The position numbers and the translations under genes were made by a program. The notes below the pieces were generated by a model, which was not told where the DNA came from, ran no database searches, and worked only from the letters and a program-made list of their open reading frames with translations. Positions 34,824 to 42,784 of a stretch of 64,000 nt of DNA are shown here, piece by piece (position 1 is the first letter of the stretch; every line of letters starts with the position of its first letter). Source of the stretch: Brevibacterium atlanticum (GTDB taxonomy: Bacteria > Actinomycetota > Actinomycetes > Actinomycetales > Brevibacteriaceae); the NCBI RefSeq assembly GCF_011617245.1, contig NZ_CP050152.1, forward strand, positions 3,710,503 through 3,774,502. The letters are read 5' to 3'.

Positions 34824-35468
34824 CTAGGCTCCGAGGAATGTGAGGACGGCGAGGACGCGGCGGTTGTCCGAGGTGTCGGCGGTGAGACCGAACTTCGTGA
34901 ATACCGAGCTGATGTGCTTCTCAACGGCTCCGGCGCTGAGGTAGAGGGTGCGGGCGATCGCGGCGTTGGATTTGCCTTCGGCCATGAGCTGGAGGACTTC
35001 GAGTTCCCGCGGGCTCAGGGTCGACAGGCCGTCCTTCTTCCGCGTGCGCACGAGGATCTGGGAGACCACCTCGGGGTCGAGGACGGTGCCTCCGGAGGCG
35101 ACCTCGTCGACGGCTGCGAGGAAGTCCTCGACGTCGGCCACGCGGTCCTTGAGCAGATAGCCGAAGCCGCCGGTGTTCTCGGCGATGAGCTCGGACGCGT
35201 ACTGTTCCTCGACGTATTGGCTGAACACGAGGACCTTGACGTCAGGGTTCTGCTTGCGGATGAGGACGGCGGCGCGGATTCCCTCGTCGGTGAACGTCGG
35301 GGGCATGCGCACGTCGATGACGGCGAGGTCCGGCGGATCGTTGTGGACGACGGCCAGGAGTTCGTTGGCATCGGGGACGGCGGCGATGATCTCGTGTCCG
35401 GCGTCGGCGAGGAGTCGTTCGAGTCCGGCCCGCAGGACGGCAGAGTCTTCAGCGATTACGATGCGCAT
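34824..35468 (-). CDS. NarL/LuxR-type response regulator
   Basis: Two-component regulator of 214 residues. The receiver domain opens MRIVIAEDSAVLRAGL with the acidic pocket, the phosphoacceptor Asp in DLAVIDVRMPPTFTDEG (about residue 54), and the conserved Lys in GYLLKDRV. The C-terminal LuxR helix-turn-helix reads LSPRELEVLQLMAEGKSNAAIARTLYLSAGAVEKHISSVFTKFGL. The start is set at MRIVIAED, which overlaps the kinase gene by 13 bases. The frame runs far upstream only as a shadow of the kinase. It partners the DesK-type kinase immediately upstream. Confidence 0.92.
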   Translation of the reverse strand: MRIVIAEDSAVLRAGLERLLADAGHEIIAAVPDANELLAVVHNDPPDLAVIDVRMPPTFTDEGIRAAVLIRKQNPDVKVLVFSQYVEEQYASELIAENTGGFGYLLKDRVADVEDFLAAVDEVASGGTVLDPEVVSQILVRTRKKDGLSTLSPRELEVLQLMAEGKSNAAIARTLYLSAGAVEKHISSVFTKFGLTADTSDNRRVLAVLTFLGA

Positions 35469-37495
35469 GGCACCTCCACAACTATGGTTGTCGGCCCACC
35501 TGCGGGGCTGGTCAGGTTCAGTGTGCCACGGGCGGCCTCGACGCGGTCGATGAGACCGGCGATGCCGGTGTGCCGTCCGGTCCGGTCGACGCGGGCGCCA
35601 CCCTGACCGTTGTCGGTGACGACGATCTGGACGCCGGTGTCGATCGGGGCGATGAACACGCTGGCCTTGGTGGCGCCGGAGTGCTTGGCGATGTTCGTCA
35701 GGCATTCGGCGACGACGAAGTAGGACACGGCTTCGGCTTCCCGCCCGATCCGACCTTCGAGACGGACGTCGACGTCGACCGGGATCGTCGAGCGTCCGGC
35801 GAGCGCGGAGACGGCGGCATCGAGTCCACGGTCGGTGAGCACCGCCGGATGAATACCGCGGGCGAGCTGACGCAGCTCGTTGACGATGCCCTTGGCCTCG
35901 GTGTGGGCTTCGGAGACGAGTTCCTTGGCGCGTTCGGGGTCGGTGTCGATCTTCGACTTCGCCATCCCCAGGGTCATGGTCAGCGCGACGAGGCGGGGCT
36001 GGGCTCCGTCGTGGAGGTCGCGTTCGATGCGCAGGCGTTCGGCGGCGGCTGCCTCGATGCCGGCCATGCGTGCCCGGTCGAGTTCGGTGACCTCGGCCTG
36101 GAGGGCGACGGTGCGGGCCGGGGCCAACAGCGCCCGGTCGAGGGCACGGTCGAGGAGCGGGGCGAACCACAGTATCGCAAGGGAGCTGGCGAGGACGATG
36201 ACCGAGCCGATGGCGACGCCGAGGCGGGCGGGTCCTTCGATGGATTCGCCGATGAAGAAGGTGTTGACTCCGTCGGGGTTGATGGCGGAGAAGATGCCGA
36301 GCAGGGATCCGCAGATGCCGGCGAGTGTGCCGCCGACGATGATCGCCCCGACCAGCATCTTGATGTAGTGGTGGGCGGTCGAGCGCCAGAAGGCCCCGGA
36401 TTTCACCTGCAGCCACCGGTTGTGGAGGAAGCGGCCGAAGCCGGGTTCGCGGTTGCTGCTTTCGATCTTCGGGACGGGGATCTTATCGGCGTAGATGAGT
36501 TCGGCGCGGTAGCGTTCGACGACGTTCGCGCCCTGCTGGACGAGGACCCATACGAGGAGTGCGAGCACGCCGAGGCCGAGGGCGAAGATGCCGCCGATGC
36601 CGGTGAACAGGAGCCCGATCGGGATCCATGCCCAGATCACGGCGAGCACGGCCGAGAGGACGAGGTTCGCGACCCCGATGAACCCCGTCGGCCGCTTGGG
36701 CCATGTGATGGGACCGTCGGCGGGGATCTCCGTGACGTCGTCCCGGGTCAGCGGCAATGAGCCGGTGACCGGTGCGAAGGCGACCGGTTCGGTGCGCTGC
36801 CTCCCTCGCCGAGGTGGCCGTGGAGGTGGCATCGGAGGCTGCCCCTGGCGGGGTGGTCGAGGTTGGCGAGGTTGTTGGGGTTGCCTGGGCTGGTAGGGCT
36901 GTTGGGGCTGACCGGGCTGGTACGGCTGGTGGGGTTGCTGTCCGGCGGGGCCGTAGGAGGTCGAAGGGGAGACGCGAGGACCGGAGCGGCTGGGTGCTGC
37001 CGCGTAGTTCGGGGATGCGAGATGGGCCGTCGGAGCCTGTGCGGGTGGTGGAGTCTGCCCGGTCTGCGGAGCCGGTCCCGGCTGCGGAGCCTGTGCGTAC
37101 TGCCGCGTCGGCTGCTGGGGATCCTGCGGCTGCCCGTACCCCTGCGACGGCCCGTATCCCTGCGGCTGCTGCGGATACTGACGCGTCGAGCCGGTGGCGA
37201 ACGGCATGTCGAGATCGAGCGGCTTGGTCCGGAACTCTCCGGCCCGGCTGGCCTCAGGTTCATCGATCTCGGCGGTCGGCGGGGCATTGACGATCGCCTC
37301 GGCGCTGATGGATTCTTCGCGCTCACCGGCGGCGGGGTCAGATGTGTCGGCTGTGGCCGCCTCGGCGGGGTCAGGTGCGTCCTGGGCACCGGCGAGGTCG
37401 GTGGCGTCCGGGGTGACGTCGGGGGTCTGAGGCTCCACCGGATCGGTGCCCTGCGGCTCCTGATCCTGCGGGTTCTCGGGGGTCTTCTCACTCAT
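35456..37495 (-). CDS. DesK-type sensor histidine kinase with long Pro/Gln-rich N-terminal extension
   Basis: Membrane histidine kinase of 679 residues. Residues 1-265 are an extraordinary low-complexity extension. It is acidic to about residue 100, then Pro/Gln/Tyr/Gly-rich with repeats such as QPYQPGQPQQPYQPRQPQQP (about 188-215), and finally Arg-rich. Membrane helices lie at about 270-320 and 380-450. The HisKA_3 box ERLRIERDLHDGAQPRLVAL puts the phosphoacceptor His at about 495. A GHKL ATPase domain follows (DNGQGG, then HTGIAGLIDRVEAARGTLN). TAGCGT seven bases before the ATG and the absence of a ribosome site suggest a leaderless mRNA. It heads an operon with the response regulator and a DUF4097-like protein. 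Confidence 0.9.
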   Translation of the reverse strand: MSEKTPENPQDQEPQGTDPVEPQTPDVTPDATDLAGAQDAPDPAEAATADTSDPAAGEREESISAEAIVNAPPTAEIDEPEASRAGEFRTKPLDLDMPFATGSTRQYPQQPQGYGPSQGYGQPQDPQQPTRQYAQAPQPGPAPQTGQTPPPAQAPTAHLASPNYAAAPSRSGPRVSPSTSYGPAGQQPHQPYQPGQPQQPYQPRQPQQPRQPRPPRQGQPPMPPPRPPRRGRQRTEPVAFAPVTGSLPLTRDDVTEIPADGPITWPKRPTGFIGVANLVLSAVLAVIWAWIPIGLLFTGIGGIFALGLGVLALLVWVLVQQGANVVERYRAELIYADKIPVPKIESSNREPGFGRFLHNRWLQVKSGAFWRSTAHHYIKMLVGAIIVGGTLAGICGSLLGIFSAINPDGVNTFFIGESIEGPARLGVAIGSVIVLASSLAILWFAPLLDRALDRALLAPARTVALQAEVTELDRARMAGIEAAAAERLRIERDLHDGAQPRLVALTMTLGMAKSKIDTDPERAKELVSEAHTEAKGIVNELRQLARGIHPAVLTDRGLDAAVSALAGRSTIPVDVDVRLEGRIGREAEAVSYFVVAECLTNIAKHSGATKASVFIAPIDTGVQIVVTDNGQGGARVDRTGRHTGIAGLIDRVEAARGTLNLTSPAGGPTTIVVEVPCAS

Positions 37496-37649
37496 AGCAA
37501 TAACGCTACGGGAGTGATGTCGCGGCCGACAGCACGAAGACCTCCGACCCCGCATCGGGTTTTCCCCCACGCACCGTGACCGACCCCACTGCCGCGGGGT
37601 CGACTCGCCGCCCAGACGCCGCCGCCGGCTCCGAGCATCCGTCACCGGC

Positions 37650-37716
37650 CGCGACAGAACACCCCAGTGACGACGAATTGCGCCGTTACCGACGCATCAC
37701 ACCGCTGCAACGGTAG
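37650..37716. repeat. Diverged copy of the 1240-1330 intergenic element
   Basis: Read on the minus strand, this stretch starts ACCGTTGCAGCGGTGTGA and continues with CGGTAACGGCGCAATTCGTC and GGGGTGTTCTGTCG. The same order of blocks is seen around the palindrome at 1315-1328 (ACCGTTGCAACGGT, then GGACGGGGCGGTTTCGTGC and GGGGCGTTGTGCTG). It overlaps the last codons of the metB-type gene. The gap 37496-37696 otherwise has no gene. Confidence 0.35.
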
Positions 37717-39049
37717 GAAGAGTCGCTGCCGGTGCCTCGTGGTGCGAGTCGTCGGCCGTCGCGGCGTCCGTCGTCGAGCCGTCGGCAGCGGCCCCTTCTG
37801 CTGAATCGCCATCGCCCGCGGCACCGCCGGCCGAATCGGCACTGCCGCTCACAGCGCCCGACGTTGCATCGAGAGCCTGCGCGAGGTCGGCGAGGATGTC
37901 GTCGATGTCCTCGATGCCGACGGAGAGGCGGATGAACGCCCCGTCGATGCTCAGCTCGCAGTCGGCCACGGCCAGGTGCGTCATCGTCGCCGGATGGTCG
38001 ATGAGTGACTCGACTCCGCCGAGCGACTCGGCGAGCGTGATCAGCCGAGTGCTCTTCACCAGCACCAGCGCACGCTCCTCGGTGTCGGTGCGCAGGGAGA
38101 CTACTCCCCCGAAGCCGCTCATCTGCGCCTTCGCGACCTCATGACCCGGGTGGGAGGGCAGTCCGGGGTAGTGCACCTCGGCGATCTCGTCGCGGGTCTC
38201 GAGCCATTCGGCCACGGCCTGCGCGTTCTCGCAGTGGGCCTTCATCCGCACCGGCAGGGTCTTGATCCCGCGCCGGGTCAGCCACGCGTCGAAGGGAGCG
38301 ATCCCCAGGCTCACCGACGCCAGATGACTTTCGAGACGCTCGATCGCCTCGGCGGCGCGGGGACAGCTCGTACCGTCACCGGCGAGCACGGCTCCGCCGA
38401 TGACATCGGAGTGGCCGTTGATGAACTTCGTCGTCGAGTGGATGACGATGTCGGCACCGAGGTCGAGCGGGCGCTGCAGGACCGGAGTCGCGAACGTCGA
38501 ATCGACGGCCAGCAGCGCGTTCGCCGCGTGCGCGATCCGTGCGGTCTCGGCGATGTCGACGATGTCGAGCCCGGGGTTGCTCGGCGTCTCGACCCACACG
38601 ATCGCGGTCTTCTCGCTGACTGCTGCCGCCAGCGCTGCCGTATCGGTGAGGTCGACGGTGCGGACGCCCACGCCCCACCGTTCGTACTCGTTCTTCAGCA
38701 GACGGTACGTCCCGCCGTAGACGTCGCGGGGAATGATGATCTCATCGCCGGGTCCCAGCAGCGCGGAGAACACCGCCACCTCGGCGGACGTACCCGAGTT
38801 GACCGCGGCGGCGAACGTCGCGTTCTCGAGTTCGCACAGCGCCTCTTCGAGGTCGCTGCGATTCGGGGTGCCGGTGCGCGCGTAGTCGAAGCCTGCGCGA
38901 GTGTCGCCCGGGGTGTCCATCATGAAGGTCGAGGTCTGGAAGATCGGGGCCACAACCGAACCGGTGTGCGTCTCGGGCATAGCCCCCGAGTGCACCGATC
39001 GGGTCGAGATTCCGGCGGGTGTGGTGGGTTCGGTGACAAATGAACTCAC
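37697..39049 (-). CDS. metB: Cystathionine gamma-synthase/lyase-type PLP enzyme
   Basis: Pyridoxal-phosphate enzyme of trans-sulfuration that joins an O-acylhomoserine with cysteine to cystathionine, a step of methionine synthesis. A related lyase activity cannot be excluded from sequence. It has 450 residues from the GTG. Motifs are FDYARTGTPNR, YGGTYRLL, and the PLP lysine in IVIHSTTKFINGHSDVIGG (about residue 200), then SLGGVESLIDHPATMTH near the end of the fold. The last ~65 residues are an unusual Ala/Ser/Asp/Gly tail, absent from typical ~380-residue members. GAAGGAAGG precedes the GTG by 7 bases. An ATG six codons upstream overlaps that site and is rejected. Confidence 0.88.
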   Translation of the reverse strand: MSSFVTEPTTPAGISTRSVHSGAMPETHTGSVVAPIFQTSTFMMDTPGDTRAGFDYARTGTPNRSDLEEALCELENATFAAAVNSGTSAEVAVFSALLGPGDEIIIPRDVYGGTYRLLKNEYERWGVGVRTVDLTDTAALAAAVSEKTAIVWVETPSNPGLDIVDIAETARIAHAANALLAVDSTFATPVLQRPLDLGADIVIHSTTKFINGHSDVIGGAVLAGDGTSCPRAAEAIERLESHLASVSLGIAPFDAWLTRRGIKTLPVRMKAHCENAQAVAEWLETRDEIAEVHYPGLPSHPGHEVAKAQMSGFGGVVSLRTDTEERALVLVKSTRLITLAESLGGVESLIDHPATMTHLAVADCELSIDGAFIRLSVGIEDIDDILADLAQALDATSGAVSGSADSAGGAAGDGDSAEGAAADGSTTDAATADDSHHEAPAATLPTVAAV

Positions 39050-39065
39050 GGCGGATCCTTCCTTC

Positions 39066-39102
39066 ACTGATGGTCACCGCTGCTTCCGCGGTGACCATCA
39101 GT
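39066..39102 (-). promoter_or_regulatory. Perfect 15-bp hairpin in the metB leader
   Basis: The arms ACTGATGGTCACCGC (39066-39080) and its complement (39088-39102) enclose a 7-base loop. On the mRNA the hairpin ends right at the GAAGGAAGG ribosome site, 17 bases before the GTG. It is either a dyad operator for a sulfur regulator or an RNA structure controlling ribosome access. Confidence 0.6.
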
Positions 39103-39155
39103 CTGATCTGCCGTGAACCCCACGCGCACGCTCCATGACGCGCACGGTCACTCCA

Positions 39156-39195
39156 CGTCATAATGTTCGTCATATTTCGACGCAGAACGTCATCA
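39156..39195. promoter_or_regulatory. Direct repeats upstream of metB
   Basis: GTCATAAT, GTCATATT and GTCATCAT occur in direct orientation starting near 39157, 39169 and 39189 in the gap between metB and the end of the upstream operon. They lie in the expected promoter zone of metB and may be regulator half-sites. No firm -35/-10 pair was assigned. Confidence 0.35.
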
Positions 39196-41217
39196 TCACC
39201 CGGCGAGGAGCTCCCGACGCTCGGACGCTGCCGACACGGCGTCGAGAATCGCCGAGGCGATGCGCTCATTGTCCGCGAACACCGGCGCACCCGTGTGCGG
39301 ACGGGTGAAAGCCTCGGCCGTCGATCCCGAGACCGCGGGGCCGATCAGGAACAGATCCGACTGCGCATCCCCGGCAGCATCGAGCGCGTGACCAGTCTCG
39401 TCTGTGCGCAGCTTCGCATGAGCGGTGTCCTCGAGGAGCAGCCCTCCGGCCGAGCGAAGTGATTCAAGGACCGGATCGGCGGCCTTCTCTGCACTCTGTC
39501 GGGCCAATCGCGCATCGACGAAGTGGGTGAATGTCTTCGCCTCCGGGTGGGCTGTGGATCGGGCGGTGTACCCGGTATCGCCGGCCTCGACGCGCAGCCC
39601 GGGGCCGAGGAAGCGGACGAGTCCCGCCTCGTGGAGGGCGAGGATCTGCTTGACCCGGATCGGTGGTGGTCCGCTGCCGATATAGGAGAACAGAGAATGG
39701 AAGCTGCCTTCGATGATCTCCGTACGATCGATCTGGCTGACCCGGCCCGACCGCACGAGCATTCGGATCGCCATATAGGACTTGACCAGGGCGTCGAACA
39801 CCGCGAGGTCGGCGGAGAAGCGGACATCGGCGCTGCGGCGCAGGCGATCCTCGATGTGACGGAGCACCTCGATCTCGGCGCTGGCGTGATCCGCGCACCG
39901 CAGTTCCTCCAGCGGTCGGTCGAGGCGGGACAGGTCGAACAGATCCGCCGGGTCGGTGATGACCTCCCGCGCCGAGGCGGTTATCGTCGCGAATCCGGCA
40001 CGTTCTCTCACCGCATCGACCGGGCAGGGCCGGCTTTCGTCGGCATTCCGTGGCTCGTCGGTGCCCTGTGCCCCTGCAAGCACACGATTCGCGGCATCGT
40101 CGATGCGTTCGAGCAGTTCGGGGGCCTCGATTCCCCGCCTCCACAGCACGTGCGCGTAATGGGCATAGGTGAGTTCGAGTTCGAACAGCGGCCCGATCAC
40201 CGTCGTGAAATCGACGAGGTTGTCCCCGCCGAGGTGGTTCTCGACGCGGTCGCCGGCGCCGAGGCGGTCCGGCCTCAGGTACCGCAGTTCGACAGCAGGG
40301 GCGCCGGGCACATCGGCTCGACTGTAGCCGAGCTTCGGGCTGTAGGAGATGCCGCGTGAGGACCCGACCCACAGCACGGGTTCGCGCCCCGACGGCCGGT
40401 AGACGAGGCACTCACCCGCAGAATCGAACCGGCCGCCACGACCCTCGGTGACCATGACCATGAAGTCGAGGAAGGCGAGCCCGAAGCCGCGAGTGAGCAC
40501 CTCGGCGCCGGCGGGGATGCCGCTGAAGTCGAGGTCGGCGGTGTAGCCGGGACCCTGATAGTACAGACCCGACTCCGCCGGCACCGAGCCTGCTGCCCGG
40601 GCTGCGAGAGCCGCGTCGGCAACGGTCGGGTGCATGTCGAGGTGTCCCTGCGCCGAGACGAGGACGCGGGTGTCGATGACCGTCCCGGTCGCGGTCGTGA
40701 CCGCGAAGCCGCGGCCGTCCTCGCCACGTCGGACCGCCTCGGCGCGGGTGCGGTGGATGTGCACGTCCGCATTCAGATGGGTCAGGGCGGTCCCGAAGGC
40801 CGCCGCCAGATAGTGACCCTGGACCCGACGGCTGGCGAACGACTGGGAGTCGAGAACAGCTGCCTCGTCCCCGAGCCCGGCGGCGACGAGCCTCTCCCGT
40901 CCGGCACCGAGAATCCATTCGTGCAGGGTCGGTCCCATGATGCCGGGGCGGAGCAGGCGGCATGACTCGTCGGGGAAGATCGTGATGTCTTCGGTGCGCG
41001 AGTTCATCCACAGATGCGGCGACTGTTCGGTCCGCCAGATCCGTCCGGCCCCCGGTGGGAACGGATCGATGAGGTGGATGTGCATACCCGCACCGGCGTC
41101 CTCGGTCGCGGCGACTGCAAGCAGGATGCCCAGGGTCTTCGGGCCGGCGCCGATGAACGTGAGGTCGGCGCGCCGTTCGTGGTGGCCCACCGACTCCGGC
41201 TGTTCACGCACCGGCAT
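39196..41217 (-). CDS. FAD/NAD(P)-binding protein of the sulfur-scavenging operon
   Basis: Large flavoprotein-like protein of 673 residues. The N-terminal dinucleotide motif LTFIGAGPKTLGILLAVA (residues ~18-35), followed by HIHLIDPFPPGAGRIWRTEQSPHLWMNS, places it in the NAD_binding_9 group of FAD/NAD(P)-binding proteins distantly related to ornithine/lysine hydroxylases. A second glycine-containing segment (VLVSAQGHLDMHP) lies near residue 190. Its reaction is unknown. It is the last gene of the eight-gene minus-strand operon and overlaps the upstream monooxygenase by 14 bases, so it most likely acts on the same imported organosulfur substrate or supplies reduced cofactor. Confidence 0.8.
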   Translation of the reverse strand: MPVREQPESVGHHERRADLTFIGAGPKTLGILLAVAATEDAGAGMHIHLIDPFPPGAGRIWRTEQSPHLWMNSRTEDITIFPDESCRLLRPGIMGPTLHEWILGAGRERLVAAGLGDEAAVLDSQSFASRRVQGHYLAAAFGTALTHLNADVHIHRTRAEAVRRGEDGRGFAVTTATGTVIDTRVLVSAQGHLDMHPTVADAALAARAAGSVPAESGLYYQGPGYTADLDFSGIPAGAEVLTRGFGLAFLDFMVMVTEGRGGRFDSAGECLVYRPSGREPVLWVGSSRGISYSPKLGYSRADVPGAPAVELRYLRPDRLGAGDRVENHLGGDNLVDFTTVIGPLFELELTYAHYAHVLWRRGIEAPELLERIDDAANRVLAGAQGTDEPRNADESRPCPVDAVRERAGFATITASAREVITDPADLFDLSRLDRPLEELRCADHASAEIEVLRHIEDRLRRSADVRFSADLAVFDALVKSYMAIRMLVRSGRVSQIDRTEIIEGSFHSLFSYIGSGPPPIRVKQILALHEAGLVRFLGPGLRVEAGDTGYTARSTAHPEAKTFTHFVDARLARQSAEKAADPVLESLRSAGGLLLEDTAHAKLRTDETGHALDAAGDAQSDLFLIGPAVSGSTAEAFTRPHTGAPVFADNERIASAILDAVSAASERRELLAG

Positions 41218-42169
41218 AGAGGCTCACTGCCGGGGCGAGTCCGAGGCGGGTGCGCAGGTCGCTCGCCTCGGTGCCGCCGTGACGCGCCGAGTCAGCCTCC
41301 GGGGTCTCGCGCAGCCCGGCCGCGTACAGGGCGGGGAGGATCTCGGAGACGAGGCGGACGCTGAAGTCGAGCTGGTTCTCAGCGGACGCGCTCAGCAGCA
41401 CGCCCGCGGCGCCGCGGCCGGTGAGGATGCGCACGGAACCGATGAGTTCGGCCACCTCGGCACGGGTCGTCGGTGCCGGCAGGACGGTGAGCACCGGCAC
41501 TCCGGAGTCGACTTCGGTGCGCAGATCCTCGAGCGAGATGCTGCCGGCCGCCTCGTCGACGAGGACGACGTCGGCCGCGGCACGGGCCGCCTCGTTGCCG
41601 ACTTCGGCACGGACGATGATCGGCGGGTGACCCTGCGGCGGCCGCGGCGTGATCGAGGGTCCGAGCACGGAATAGTCGGTGCCCGTCGAGTCCTGCAGCT
41701 GCGCCTCGATGTAGTGGAGACGGTCGCGGTCGATGTAGCGGTCGGTGGCCCGGTCGCGGATGATCGCGTCGTCATCCCATGAATCCCAGAGGCGGCGGAT
41801 GACGTCGATGACGGATGCGGCCTCGGCCCAAGCCGCAGGAGCCGGGGCCGGGTCACGGCGACCGAAGAGGGCCGCCTCGGTGGGGGTGGTCGAGATGCCC
41901 ACGGCCAGTCCCGCACGGGCGCGGGCCGTGTAGTCCAACGTCGCCGAGGCGGTGGCCAGGTGGAAGGGTTCGAGGTGGGTGGTGCGGACCTCGGGGACGA
42001 TTCCCAGGCGACTGGTCAGCGGTCCGAGCCAGGAGGCGTACTCGAGCGCATCGAATCCGGTGAAGTCATCGGTCACGAGGGCGAAGTCCGCGTGGCCGTC
42101 GAGGGTCTTCGCGGTCGCCGGGCCGGTGGTCGGGTCGGGAGTCAGGGTGGTGGCGATGAGGACGCTCAT
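41204..42169 (-). CDS. Luciferase-like (LLM class) flavin monooxygenase, short form
   Basis: Flavin-dependent monooxygenase-like protein of 321 residues from the ATG at MSVLIATT. LLM features include FALVTDDFTGFDALEYASWLGPLTSRLGIVPEVRTTHLEPFHLA near the N-terminus and the helix VIDVIRRLWDSWDDDAIIRD, which in this family precedes the substrate-covering loop. The protein is shorter and more diverged than the 471-residue LLM enzyme two genes upstream. It overlaps the FMN reductase by four bases (ATGA) and the FAD protein by 14, so flavin supply is encoded next door. The substrate is probably a sulfur compound, inferred from the operon. Confidence 0.83.
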   Translation of the reverse strand: MSVLIATTLTPDPTTGPATAKTLDGHADFALVTDDFTGFDALEYASWLGPLTSRLGIVPEVRTTHLEPFHLATASATLDYTARARAGLAVGISTTPTEAALFGRRDPAPAPAAWAEAASVIDVIRRLWDSWDDDAIIRDRATDRYIDRDRLHYIEAQLQDSTGTDYSVLGPSITPRPPQGHPPIIVRAEVGNEAARAAADVVLVDEAAGSISLEDLRTEVDSGVPVLTVLPAPTTRAEVAELIGSVRILTGRGAAGVLLSASAENQLDFSVRLVSEILPALYAAGLRETPEADSARHGGTEASDLRTRLGLAPAVSLYAGA

Positions 42170-42783
42170 GAGGGGTTCCTGTCGGTCGCGATCGGGGCGG
42201 TGATGAGGGATTCGGCGGCGGCCGCCTCGACGTGGGTGCACGACCGGGCGCGAACGGTCAGCTCCGAGTCGAACTGGTCGATGGCGTCGACGACGTCGCG
42301 TTCGACGGATTCGTCGATGCTCGGCGGGGTCGTGTCCGTGGTCGGGAGGATGTTGCTCGAGACGACGAAGCGTCCACGTCCGATCGAGCTCGCCCCGAGG
42401 GTGGCCAGCAGCGGTTTGAGGCCGTAGTCCAGCGCCAGGACGTGGGCGGGGGATCCGCCGGTGAGCACCGGCAGCACGGGTTTGCCGTGCAGGGCATCCA
42501 TCGGCAGCAGGTCGATGAAGACCTTGAGCAGACCCGTGTACGTGGCCTTGAACACCGGGGATCCGACGACGACGGCATCAGCAGCGGCGACGGTGTCCCG
42601 GGCCGAGGCGATGAGGCCGTCGTTCGCATCCCCGGAGAGCAGCGGTCCGGCGGGCAGGTGGCGGAGCTTGATGAACTCCGTGCGGTGGCCGTACTGGCCG
42701 AGTCTGCGGGCGATGAATTCGAGCAGCGCTTCGGTCTTCGATCCTTCCGAAGGGCTGGCCGAGAGCAGGACGACTCGTGACAT
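42166..42783 (-). CDS. NADPH-dependent FMN reductase (SsuE/MsuE-like)
   Basis: Reduces FMN with NAD(P)H to feed the neighbouring flavin monooxygenases. It has 205 residues. The flavodoxin-like fold starts with VVLLSASPSEGSKTEALLEFIARRLG, the FMN phosphate loop, followed by ADAVVVGSPVFKATYTGLLKVFIDLLP (the typical GSPxYxxxxSGxLKxFxD theme of SsuE) and PVLPVLTGGSPAHVLALDYGLKPLLATLGA. The start at MSRVVLLS sits between two LLM monooxygenase genes and overlaps the downstream one by ATGA. Confidence 0.9.
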   Translation of the reverse strand: MSRVVLLSASPSEGSKTEALLEFIARRLGQYGHRTEFIKLRHLPAGPLLSGDANDGLIASARDTVAAADAVVVGSPVFKATYTGLLKVFIDLLPMDALHGKPVLPVLTGGSPAHVLALDYGLKPLLATLGASSIGRGRFVVSSNILPTTDTTPPSIDESVERDVVDAIDQFDSELTVRARSCTHVEAAAAESLITAPIATDRNPS

Positions 42784-42784
42784 G

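Noticed and set aside
35469-36416. Upstream extension of the response-regulator frame into the kinase gene
   Set aside because: The extra residues are Arg/Pro/His-rich shadow of the kinase. The receiver domain begins exactly at MRIVIAED.
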